Shown: piece by piece, positions 57,417-64,000 of the stretch
How the letters are laid out: each line of letters starts with the position of its first letter
Numbering within the stretch: position 1 is the first letter of the stretch
Origin: an uncultured Propionibacteriaceae bacterium
GTDB taxonomy: Bacteria > Actinomycetota > Actinomycetes > Propionibacteriales > Propionibacteriaceae
Direction: 5' to 3'
Length of the DNA: 64,000 bases
NCBI GenBank assembly: GCA_937965785.1
Contig: CALCKT010000028.1
Span: 46,982-110,981, forward strand
Program-made: the position numbers and the translations under genes
Notes under the pieces: generated by a model
Told to the model about the DNA's origin: nothing
The model's database searches: none
What the model saw: only the letters and a program-made list of their open reading frames with translations

Positions 57417-58903
57417 TGACGGACCTGATGGACTTCGACGAGGTCATCGAGAACTACGACCCGGCGCTCGGGTTGGAGGTGCACGTCGAACTCAACACGA
57501 AATCGAAGATGTTCTGCGGCTGCTCCACCGAGTTCGGGGCGGAACCGAACACCCAGACCTGCCCCGTGTGCCTCGGCCTGCCGGGTGCGCTTCCCGTGGT
57601 CAACGCGAAAGCCGTCGAATCCGCGATCCGCATCGGGTTGGCGCTCGGCTGCCGGATCGCGCCGTGGGGCAGGTTCGCGCGGAAGAACTACTTCTACCCG
57701 GACATGACCAAGAACTTCCAGACCTCCCAGTATGACGAACCGATCGCCTTCGACGGCCGGGTCGAACTGGAGGTCGACGGGGAGAGCTTCGTGGTCGAGA
57801 TCGAACGCGCTCACATGGAGGAGGACGCCGGCAAACTGACCCACATCGGGGCGACGGGACGCATCCACGGGGCCGATCACTCCGTCATCGACTACAACCG
57901 GGCCGGCATGCCGCTGATCGAGATCGTCACCCGGCCCATCCTCGGCACCGGGGCGAAGGCCCCGCAGGTGGCGCGCGCCTACGTCGCCCACCTGCGTGAT
58001 CTGATGCGCGCCCTCGACGTCTCGGACGTGCGCATGGAACAGGGTTCGCTGCGCTGCGACGCGAACGTGTCGCTGGCTCCCAGGGGATCGGCGGAGTTGG
58101 GAATCCGCACCGAAACCAAGAACGTGAACTCGCTGCGCTCCATCGAACGGGCCGTCACCTTCGAGATGCGACGCCAGGCCGCGATCCTCGCGGACGGGGG
58201 ACGGGTCACGCAGGAAACCCGGCACTTCCACGAGGGCGACGGCTCAACCAGCCCCGGCCGCTCCAAGGAGGAGGCGCAGGACTACCGCTATTTCGCGGAA
58301 CCGGACCTCGTGCCCGTGGCGCCCAGCGCGGAATGGATCGAGGAACTGCGCGCCACGCTTCCCGAACCCCCCGCCGAGCGTCGCAGGCGCCTGGCCGAGG
58401 AATGGGACATCGACGCCAGGACCATGGCAGCCGTCGTGGCCGCCGGGGCCCTGGACCTGATCGAGGCGACGGTGGCCGCGGGGGCCTCCCCGCAGTCGGC
58501 CCGGAAATGGTGGCTGAGCGAACTGGCCCGCCGGGCCAACGAGGCCGGCGTCGAACTGGATGCGCTCGGCGTCACCCCGGCCGATGTCGCGGAAACCCAG
58601 GCGATGGTGGATGCGGGAGAGCTGACCGACAAACTGGCGCGCGCAGTGTTCGACGGTGTGATAGCGGGCGAGGGCAGGCCCGGCGACGTGGTCGCCACGC
58701 GTGGCCTGAAGGTGGTCTCCGACGACGGCGCGCTGAGCGCGGCCGTCGAGGACGTGATCGCCGCGAACCCGGATGTGGCCCAGAAGATCCGCGGCGGCAA
58801 GCACCAGGCGGTGGGGGCGCTCATCGGGCAGGTCATGAAGGCCATGAGGGGCCAGGCGGATGCCGCCCGGGTCCGGGAGTTGCTGATGGAGAAACTGACC
58901 TGA
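57416..58903 (+). CDS. gatB: Asp-tRNA(Asn)/Glu-tRNA(Gln) amidotransferase subunit B
   Basis: 495 aa. [19 protein letters not shown] (about 19-37), the [15 protein letters not shown] zinc/signature region (about 47-61), and the YQT-like C-terminal domain (about 345-495) that reads tRNA. It phosphorylates and amidates Glu/Asp-tRNA. The ATG at 57416 overlaps the gatA stop (TGATG). A short GC palindrome (GGCCCGGGCC) follows before the convergent gene. Confidence 0.97.
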   Translation: MTDLMDFDEVIENYDPALGLEVHVELNTKSKMFCGCSTEFGAEPNTQTCPVCLGLPGALPVVNAKAVESAIRIGLALGCRIAPWGRFARKNYFYPDMTKNFQTSQYDEPIAFDGRVELEVDGESFVVEIERAHMEEDAGKLTHIGATGRIHGADHSVIDYNRAGMPLIEIVTRPILGTGAKAPQVARAYVAHLRDLMRALDVSDVRMEQGSLRCDANVSLAPRGSAELGIRTETKNVNSLRSIERAVTFEMRRQAAILADGGRVTQETRHFHEGDGSTSPGRSKEEAQDYRYFAEPDLVPVAPSAEWIEELRATLPEPPAERRRRLAEEWDIDARTMAAVVAAGALDLIEATVAAGASPQSARKWWLSELARRANEAGVELDALGVTPADVAETQAMVDAGELTDKLARAVFDGVIAGEGRPGDVVATRGLKVVSDDGALSAAVEDVIAANPDVAQKIRGGKHQAVGALIGQVMKAMRGQADAARVRELLMEKLT

Positions 58904-58921
58904 CCGGGCGGGCCCGGGCCG

Positions 58922-59527
58922 CTACAGGCCGCCGACGGCTTTCCGGAACTCCTCGACGGTCTCGGGTTCGGCCGTGATCTCGATGTTGGCTTCCCTGCCC
59001 GTCAGGAACAGCAGCAACTCCGAGGGTGGGCCGGCGAGACGCAGCGGCCGGTTTCCCCTGCCGTGACGGATGACCTCACCGATGGTGGGAACCAGGATGA
59101 GCTGCCCACCCCAGGCGCGCTGCGCCCGGAATGCCAGCACCCGGGCGGTGCGCAGCAACTCCGCCTGATCCTTGTCGGTGAGGTGCTGGCTCCGGCCGTT
59201 CGCGCGCAGCACGTCCTCGTGGTGGATGAAGAACTCCACCGCATTGACGATGCCGTCGAGCGGGCGCATCACCCAACCCGGGCGGCGCAGCTCCCTGACC
59301 AGGGCCGGGAATCCCTTCGAGTGCAGGGCCTCGACCTGGATACGTCCGGTGAGCTCGGCGAACCGTTTCGAACCGATCCCGGGCAGCGAAGCCGGTTTGT
59401 GTTCCCGGATCCACAGGTGCGCGGCCAGGTCGCCGACGTTCCAGCCGTCGCACCTGGTGGGGGCCAGCGGCCCGAGTTCGGACATCAGATCGCACAGCGA
59501 CTCGCGCTGCCGGGAAGCAAGGCTCAT
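58922..59527 (-). CDS. TIGR03085-like mycothiol-type metal-binding protein (DinB fold)
   Basis: 201 aa. The first half is an MDMPI_N/DinB-like helix bundle: CDGWNVGDLAAHLWIREHKPA (about 26-46) with a conserved His, and AVEFFIHHEDVLRA (about 96-109) with two more. The C-terminal third is a small beta domain. I recognise this as the TIGR03085-type family, related to mycothiol-dependent isomerases. The ATG at 59527 lies 6 nt from TAGGCT on the minus strand (59534-59539), a leaderless start. Reaction unknown. Confidence 0.78.
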   Translation of the reverse strand: MSLASRQRESLCDLMSELGPLAPTRCDGWNVGDLAAHLWIREHKPASLPGIGSKRFAELTGRIQVEALHSKGFPALVRELRRPGWVMRPLDGIVNAVEFFIHHEDVLRANGRSQHLTDKDQAELLRTARVLAFRAQRAWGGQLILVPTIGEVIRHGRGNRPLRLAGPPSELLLFLTGREANIEITAEPETVEEFRKAVGGL

Positions 59528-59591
59528 GCCCCAAGCCTACGGGCTCGGGGCATGAGCCGCCTCGGTGGATGGCATCCGAGGTGAGGTCGCT

Positions 59592-60797
59592 TCAGCCCTT
59601 GATGCACAGCAGGGTCTGGAGCCTTGCCACGACCTCGACCAGATCGGACTGCGCCCGGATCACCTCGTCGATGTCCTTGTAGGCGGCCGGGATCTCGTCG
59701 ATCACGCCGGGATCCTTGCGGCACTCGATTCCCCTGGTCTGCTCGGCCAGGTCCTCGGCGGTGAACCGCCGCTTGGCCTGGTTCCGCGACATCCTCCGGC
59801 CCGCGCCGTGCGAGGCCGACTCGTAGGAGGCCGGGTTGCCGAGCCCCCGCACGATGTACGAGCCGGTTCCCATGGAGCCGGGAATCACACCCAGATCATC
59901 CTTTCCTGCCCGGATCGCCCCCTTCCGGGTGACGATCAGTTCCAGGTCGTCGTAGGTCTCCACGGCCACGTAGTTGTGGTGGCAGCGGATCGGATCCTCG
60001 AAGGCGATCCGGGGGATGTGCCGTGAGAGGTCGTCGCAGATGCTGGCGAGCATCACGTCACGGTTGAGCAGCGCGTAGGACTGCGCCCACCACAGGTCGT
60101 GAAGGTAGGCCTCCATCTGCGGGGTGTGGCTCAGGAACACGGCCAGGTCCCGGTCCACCAGGCCCTTGTTGTGGGTGAGGGACTGGGCGACCTCCATGTG
60201 TTCCTGCGCCAGCCGGTTGCCGATGCCGCGGGAGCCGGAGTGCAGGGTCACCCAGATGCGGTCGTCGTCCCCGGCGCACAGCTCGATGAAGTGGTTGCCG
60301 CCACCCAGCGTGCCGATCTGGTTCACGGCCTTGATCTCGAGCTTCCTGAAGGAACGCGCGAGCCTGCGGGCCTGCAGCGACTCGAAACCCTCCCGCATCT
60401 CCCTGAACCGGCGCTTCAGCCTGCCGTGCCGGTCAATGGTGGGGGAGTGATCCCTGTGCGCCCCGTTCCCGACCGGGACGCCCCGCTCGATGGTGCGGCG
60501 AAGCCGGCCGAGACCGTCGGGAAGCCGGTCAGGACTCAGGTTGGTGCGCACCGCGGTCATGCCGCAGCCGATGTCGACACCGACCGCGGCGGGAGCCACT
60601 GCCTGGTGCATGGCGATCACGGATCCGACGGTGGCTCCCTTCCCGTAGTGGACATCGGGCATGACGCGCAGCCCGTGGGTCCACGGAAGGGCGGAGACGT
60701 TGCGGAGCTGCCTGATCGCGGGCTCCTCGATGTCGGTCTCGTCGGCCCACATGAGGGTGTTCACGGTGCCGCTCAGCGGCACCGGGTAGATGGACAT
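59592..60797 (-). CDS. rtcB: RNA-splicing ligase RtcB-family protein
   Basis: 401 aa, the shorter bacterial form. Metal-site motifs VGVDIGCGM (about 85-93), GGGNHFIEL (about 163-171), LHSGSRGIGNRLAQEHM (about 182-198) and RCHHNYVAVE (about 263-272). The guanylylated His is in ESASHGAGRRMSR (about 321-333). RtcB joins 2',3'-cyclic phosphate or 3'-phosphate to 5'-OH RNA ends. The ATG at 60797 follows AGGAG. No Rtc or Rsr gene is adjacent, but there is an unusually long structured leader with a short ORF upstream. Confidence 0.92.
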   Translation of the reverse strand: MSIYPVPLSGTVNTLMWADETDIEEPAIRQLRNVSALPWTHGLRVMPDVHYGKGATVGSVIAMHQAVAPAAVGVDIGCGMTAVRTNLSPDRLPDGLGRLRRTIERGVPVGNGAHRDHSPTIDRHGRLKRRFREMREGFESLQARRLARSFRKLEIKAVNQIGTLGGGNHFIELCAGDDDRIWVTLHSGSRGIGNRLAQEHMEVAQSLTHNKGLVDRDLAVFLSHTPQMEAYLHDLWWAQSYALLNRDVMLASICDDLSRHIPRIAFEDPIRCHHNYVAVETYDDLELIVTRKGAIRAGKDDLGVIPGSMGTGSYIVRGLGNPASYESASHGAGRRMSRNQAKRRFTAEDLAEQTRGIECRKDPGVIDEIPAAYKDIDEVIRAQSDLVEVVARLQTLLCIKG

Positions 60798-60880
60798 GAT
60801 GGTTCTCCTGAATCGAGAGGATCCGTGATGGGCAGCACCCATCCGCGGGGCCTCGAAATGTTGACAGGGGCAACCAGAGA

Positions 60881-60919
60881 CCTCTCGGAGACGAGGCATG
60901 TGAGAAAACCGGCGAGAGG
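60881..60919 (-). promoter_or_regulatory. stem in the rtcB leader
   Basis: CCTCTCG (60881-60887) pairs perfectly with CGAGAGG (60913-60919) across a 25-nt loop, in the leader between the short upstream ORF and rtcB. Confidence 0.35.
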
Positions 60920-60932
60920 GCTCCGTGCCCCG

Positions 60933-60958
60933 GAACTCAGCGGGACTGCGCGGAGTTC
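60933..60958 (-). promoter_or_regulatory. strong hairpin at the end of the short ORF upstream of rtcB
   Basis: GAACTCAGCG and CGCGGAGTTC form a 10-pair stem with one mismatch and a 6-nt loop GGACTG. The stop codon of the short upstream ORF (60937-60939) is inside the stem, so a translating ribosome would open it. Confidence 0.45.
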
Positions 60959-61029
60959 GTGGGACGGGTTGAGGCGGCAGGACGCAGTAGACGCGCCGCG
61001 GTGCCGCGACCGAACTGCTTTTCCCTCAT
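60937..61029 (-). CDS. short upstream ORF in the rtcB leader
   Basis: 30 codons, MREKQFGRGTAARLLRPAAS..., Arg-rich and basic. ATG at 61029 is preceded by GAGAGGTTGGATC, an acceptable ribosome-binding site. It lies 140 nt upstream of rtcB on the same strand, and its end coincides with a strong hairpin. No homologue is known to me, so it may be chance; it could be a regulatory leader peptide. Confidence 0.35.
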   Translation of the reverse strand: MREKQFGRGTAARLLRPAASTRPTNSAQSR

Positions 61030-61217
61030 GATCCAACCTCTCGCTCACCCGGTGAACCGGGCCCGGCGCCTTCCTTGACGCCGCGGAGAAGCATGGCAAA
61101 TTCACCGCCGAAACGCAACTTGTCGGCGAGGGCCACCCGGGCCGTCCGTGAGCGGGGTGGGCCGGCCCGCGCCTCCGTGTCCCCGTTGACAACAACCAAG
61201 AAGATTTGGTTTCGAAA
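61030..61217. other. divergent spacer between rtcB leader and padR
   Basis: 188 bp without a supported gene. It contains hairpin CCCGG-TTCA-CCGGG (minus strand, near 61045) and TTGACA at 61186-61191, a possible -35 toward padR without a clear matching -10. No tRNA-like structure with a GGTTCGA T-loop was found. Confidence 0.3.
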
Positions 61218-61232
61218 TAGATTGACAATCTA
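61218..61232. promoter_or_regulatory. 7-1-7 palindrome upstream of padR (putative operator)
   Basis: TAGATTG-A-CAATCTA is a perfect inverted repeat 25 bp upstream of the padR start. It is probably an autoregulatory PadR site or overlaps the promoter. Confidence 0.5.
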
Positions 61233-61245
61233 CATAGTGAGGTGG

Positions 61246-61272
61246 TGCACTGGTTGCATGGCAACCAGTGCA
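61246..61272. promoter_or_regulatory. 12-3-12 palindrome centred on the padR start codon
   Basis: TGCACTGGTTGC, then the start ATG (61258-61260), then GCAACCAGTGCA. The arms are perfect inverted repeats and the start codon forms the 3-nt centre. It can act as a DNA operator, or in mRNA as a hairpin holding the start codon in its loop. Confidence 0.65.
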
Positions 61273-61605
61273 TGGCCCCCGGAGTGGCAACGGGGCCTGC
61301 TCCCAGCGGCGATCCTCGGAATCCTCGGCCGCCGCCCCCTCCACGGGTACGGCATCGCACAGGAACTCGAAAAACACGGCTGGGGTGTCATCCCCGGGGG
61401 AACTCTCTACCCGGCCCTGCGGGCCCTGGAGACCAAGGGGCTCGTGACGGGTAGCTGGCGGACCGCCGAACGGGGCCCGGCAAGGAAGTACTACCAGTTG
61501 ACGCAGGCCGGCCTGGAGCTCCTGGTCCGGCAACGAACCCAATGGGACGCACTGTCCCGGTCGATGACACGGATCCTTGGCAGAGAGGCCGACCACGATG
61601 AATGA
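61258..61605 (+). CDS. PadR-family transcriptional regulator
   Basis: 115 aa. A short PadR winged helix: LLPAAILGILGRRPLHGYGIAQELEKHGWGVIPGGTLYPALRALETKGLV (about 14-63), then GPARKYYQLTQAGLELL. It lacks the long C-terminal PadR helix domain beyond about 30 residues. The ATG at 61258 gives the usual WPPEWQRG start. It overlaps the membrane-protein gene downstream by 8 nt, a classic PadR/partner pair. Two palindromes at the 5' end suggest autoregulation. Confidence 0.9.
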   Translation: MATSAWPPEWQRGLLPAAILGILGRRPLHGYGIAQELEKHGWGVIPGGTLYPALRALETKGLVTGSWRTAERGPARKYYQLTQAGLELLVRQRTQWDALSRSMTRILGREADHDE

Positions 61606-62029
61606 GAAAACGGACAAGTACACGGCAGAACTCGCACGCCACCTTCGCATCCGGGGCGTTGACGAGAAACAGGTCCAGGAGGCCGTCTGGACCGTCGAAT
61701 CCCACACCGCCGACAGTGGCACCTCGCCGCGGCAGGCCTTCGGGAGCCCCCGGGACTACGCCCGAACCTTCACTCCTGCCACCACCGCAAGCCCTGGCGA
61801 CACGCCCCTGTACCTGGCGGGCTGGCTGATCGGGACCCTGGCGGGTGCCCTGCTGATCATCTGCCTGAGCGCGCGGGGCCAGGAAGTCGTCCTGGGGTTT
61901 CTCCCCCCGGTTGCGGGCATCGTCCTCGCATCCGTGATCCTGGTCGCGTGGGGCGTTCTCGTCCTGGCCCGGTTGACCCGCCGCCCGAAACCCAACCCCA
62001 CCGATCCCTCCGGGAGGGGCATTCGTTGA
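61598..62029 (+). CDS. PadR-linked membrane protein (HAAS/DUF1700-like)
   Basis: 143 aa. The N-terminal soluble part ([36 protein letters not shown]) resembles the HAAS signalling helices found beside PadR regulators; then two transmembrane helices (about 65-88 and 95-120) and a basic tail. The start at 61598 lies within the padR 3' end. It probably works with PadR in envelope stress signalling; this is inference from the pairing. Confidence 0.65.
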   Translation: MNEKTDKYTAELARHLRIRGVDEKQVQEAVWTVESHTADSGTSPRQAFGSPRDYARTFTPATTASPGDTPLYLAGWLIGTLAGALLIICLSARGQEVVLGFLPPVAGIVLASVILVAWGVLVLARLTRRPKPNPTDPSGRGIR

Positions 62030-62189
62030 TGCCTGGCCTCACGAATCCGACCACGACCTGCCGACCTCGGCTCCCGCATCACTGACGGGGTTCGCAAGGT
62101 CGGAACTCTGCGGGGGTCTCGGAATTTCTGTGACCCCTCCACGGCCTTTCGGGTTGGTCAGGCCAAGAGGTTGCGGGAAGAATGGCTCC

Positions 62190-62540
62190 ATGAGATTGCG
62201 TGAGGACGTGGCCGCCCGGGTGCGGTTCAACTCCGACGGGCTCGTTCCGGCAGTCGCCCAGGACGTCGCCTCCGGGCAGGTGCTGATGCTGGCCTGGATG
62301 GACGAGGAAGCCCTGGCCCGCACCTTGACGAGCGGCCGGGCCACCTACTGGTCCCGCAGCCGTCAGATCTACTGGGTCAAGGGAGAAACCTCCGGCAACC
62401 ACCAGCGCGTGGTCTCCGTTCATCTGGACTGCGACGGTGACACCGTGCTGCTGCGCGTCGAACAGACCGGGGCCGCCTGCCACACGGGCAATCCAAGCTG
62501 TTTCTTCACCGAGCTGACCGGAAGTGACGTCGAATGCTGA
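62190..62540 (+). CDS. hisI: phosphoribosyl-AMP cyclohydrolase
   Basis: 116 aa. [16 protein letters not shown] (about 31-46), [20 protein letters not shown] (about 53-72), metal site [11 protein letters not shown] (about 80-90), zinc Cys in [13 protein letters not shown] (about 94-106). Third step of histidine synthesis. The monofunctional form fits actinobacteria. The ATG at 62190 has only a weak GGGAAG upstream. The 160-bp spacer before it holds nothing I recognise. trpE overlaps the 3' end by 7 nt. Confidence 0.95.
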   Translation: MRLREDVAARVRFNSDGLVPAVAQDVASGQVLMLAWMDEEALARTLTSGRATYWSRSRQIYWVKGETSGNHQRVVSVHLDCDGDTVLLRVEQTGAACHTGNPSCFFTELTGSDVEC

Positions 62541-64000
62541 AAATCTCGCCAACCCTTGCAGAGTTCACGGAGCTGGCGAGAACCCGCCGTGTGATCAGCG
62601 TCCACGCCCGTTTGTTGGCCGATCACATCACCGCGATCGGCCTGTACGCCACCTTGTGCGGGGCGCGTGAAGGAACCTTCCTGCTGGAATCCGCATCGGA
62701 GGGGGTGTGGTCCCGGTACTCCTTCGTCGGGGTGCGTTGCGCCGCCACCCTCACGGAGCGCGGCGGGAAGGCCGTCTGGCTGGGCCGCGAACTGACCGGC
62801 ATCGGTGACGGCGACCCGCTCGATGTCCTGCGCCAGACCCTCGCCGAACTCGCCACCCCGGCCACCGAGGGGTTGCCGCCGTTCCACGCCGGGATGGTCG
62901 GCTATCTCGGCTACGACGTGGTGCGGCGACTGGAGAAGCTGCCGGACACCTGCATCGACGACCTCGGGCTTCCCGAACTGGTGATGATGCTCGCCTCCCA
63001 GGTCGCGGTGCTGGACCACAGAACACACGAGGTGCACCTGATCTTCAACGCCATCAACTACGACGGCACCGACGAGGGTGTGGAACGGGCCTATCACGAG
63101 GCGCTGGTCGGCATCGAGGAAATGGCCGGGCGGCTCGCCGAGCCGGCCCCCTCCCTGGTGGAACCGGCGCGCGACGGCCTGGCCGACCTCGAGGTCAGGC
63201 GGCAACGCACCCCGGCCGAGTACGAGCAGGCGGTTCGGGACACCATCGCCGAGATCGAAGCGGGGGAGGCCTTCCAGGTGGTGGTCTCGCAGCGCTTCGA
63301 CGTGCCCACCGAATCCGATGCGCTGGAGGTCTACCGGGCCCTCAGGCTGACCAACCCCAGCCCCTACCTCTACCTGCTGCGGCTGCCCGGGTTCGCGGTC
63401 ATCGGTTCCAGCCCCGAGGCTCTCGTGACGGTCCAGGACGGCCTGGCCACCACCCGGCCCATCGCCGGTTCGCGGCCGCGGGGCAGCACCGAGTTCGAGG
63501 ACCGGGAACTGGCCGCCGAACTGCTGGCGGACCCGAAGGAACGGGCCGAGCACCTGATGCTGGTGGACCTCGGACGCAACGACCTGGGGCGGATCTGCGA
63601 ACCGGGCAGCGTCACCGTCCACGAGTTCATGCAGATCCACCGTTACAGCCACATCATGCACCTGGAAGCGGCAGTCAGCGGACGTCTGGCCGAGGGACGC
63701 ACCGCGCTGGACGCCACCTTGGCCTGCTTCCCCGCGGGCACCCTCTCCGGGGCGCCGAAGGTGCGTGCCATGGAGATCATCGATCAACTGGAGGTCAGCC
63801 GCCGTGGTCTCTACGGCGGCGTGGTCGGCTATTTCGACTTCGCAGGCAACTCGGACGTCGCCATCGCGATCCGCACCGCTGTGCTCAAGGACGGCATCGC
63901 CCACGTCCAGGCGGGTGCGGGCATCGTCGCCGACTCCGTTCCTGGGAGAGAGGACGCCGAGTGTTCACACAAGGCGGCCGCCGTCATCACCGCGCTCCGC
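62534..64000 (+). CDS. trpE: anthranilate synthase component I, 3' end outside window
   Basis: 489 codons visible, open to the window edge, so only a short C-terminus is missing. Features: the N-terminal regulatory [18 protein letters not shown] (Trp-binding LLES motif, about 54-71), then chorismate-binding [27 protein letters not shown] (about 346-361), [16 protein letters not shown] (about 406-421) and the GGVVGYFDF and IRTAVLKDG region. It converts chorismate to anthranilate with TrpG. The ATG at 62534 overlaps the hisI stop, coupling His and Trp genes. Confidence 0.95.
   Translation, partial: MLKISPTLAEFTELARTRRVISVHARLLADHITAIGLYATLCGAREGTFLLESASEGVWSRYSFVGVRCAATLTERGGKAVWLGRELTGIGDGDPLDVLRQTLAELATPATEGLPPFHAGMVGYLGYDVVRRLEKLPDTCIDDLGLPELVMMLASQVAVLDHRTHEVHLIFNAINYDGTDEGVERAYHEALVGIEEMAGRLAEPAPSLVEPARDGLADLEVRRQRTPAEYEQAVRDTIAEIEAGEAFQVVVSQRFDVPTESDALEVYRALRLTNPSPYLYLLRLPGFAVIGSSPEALVTVQDGLATTRPIAGSRPRGSTEFEDRELAAELLADPKERAEHLMLVDLGRNDLGRICEPGSVTVHEFMQIHRYSHIMHLEAAVSGRLAEGRTALDATLACFPAGTLSGAPKVRAMEIIDQLEVSRRGLYGGVVGYFDFAGNSDVAIAIRTAVLKDGIAHVQAGAGIVADSVPGREDAECSHKAAAVITALR

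Noticed and set aside
60860..61030. tRNA or Y-RNA-like gene beside rtcB
   Set aside because: Stems are present, but there is no GGTTCGA-type T-loop, acceptor stem or 3' CCA-like end that I could align.

Overview
This is a GC-rich bacterial chromosome segment. The gene content points to an actinobacterium, most likely Propionibacteriaceae (Arachnia/Tessaracoccus-like). The evidence is the order hrcA-dnaJ-rsmE then phoH-ybeY-corC-era, the GlgE/maltokinase glycogen pathway, actinobacterial families (DUF3097-like, DUF5709-like), a TIGR03085-like DinB-fold protein of the mycothiol-enzyme type, and many leaderless starts. The genus is inference. Both window ends cut genes: a WYL regulator on the left and trpE on the right.

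Layout. 1-8.6 kb: WYL regulator and DinB protein; a divergent NrtR-like Nudix regulator facing an SPFH protein and an NAD-kinase-fold protein; an SDR; a GntR(YtrA)-ABC exporter operon; a DUF3097-like protein and an IMPase-family phosphatase. 8.6-15.5 kb: MBL hydrolase; CIRCE-hrcA-dnaJ-rsmE; a lipid-kinase gene back to back with tgt; a queuosine-precursor transporter. 15.6-19.4 kb: DUF5709-like protein; LacI repressor facing a Gfo/Idh/MocA dehydrogenase and a TIM-barrel isomerase. 19.4-25.8 kb: phoH, ybeY, corC-like gene, era, leuA with a leader peptide, and a truncated metallophosphoesterase. 25.8-29.6 kb: an acquired patch of three decayed transposases, a secreted serine protease and a small lipoprotein. 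29.6-33.5 kb: iron-siderophore ABC uptake operon with a DtxR/IdeR-like box. 33.5-44.4 kb: glycogen block (GNAT/Nudix protein, glgB, maltokinase, glgE, glgP, glgX). 44.4-50.2 kb: cysteine desulfurase, mnmA, MetE-like protein, a small membrane protein and an ABC exporter. 50.2-54.7 kb: a translationally coupled ABC exporter plus two-component system. 54.8-64 kb: FadR-type regulator, gatCAB, TIGR03085-like protein, rtcB with a long structured leader, PadR regulator and partner membrane protein, hisI and trpE.

How the genes work together. The glycogen block holds the maltose-1-phosphate (GlgE) route plus branching, phosphorolysis and debranching, with glgE and glgP sharing a divergent promoter region. 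Cysteine desulfurase and MnmA fit a sulfur relay to tRNA. Tgt and the YhhQ-type transporter fit queuosine-precursor salvage. Regulators repeatedly sit beside their likely targets with visible palindromes.

The most unusual items are: (i) the NrtR-like / SPFH / NAD-kinase-fold cassette at 1501-4159; (ii) a leuA leader whose leucine codons are complementary to the leuA ribosome-binding site; (iii) a padR start codon at the exact centre of a perfect 12-3-12 palindrome; (iv) a recurrent TANNNT-6/8-nt-start-codon layout suggesting about 16 leaderless mRNAs, including overlapping divergent -10 boxes at 13388-13397; (v) a structured leader with a short ORF upstream of rtcB.
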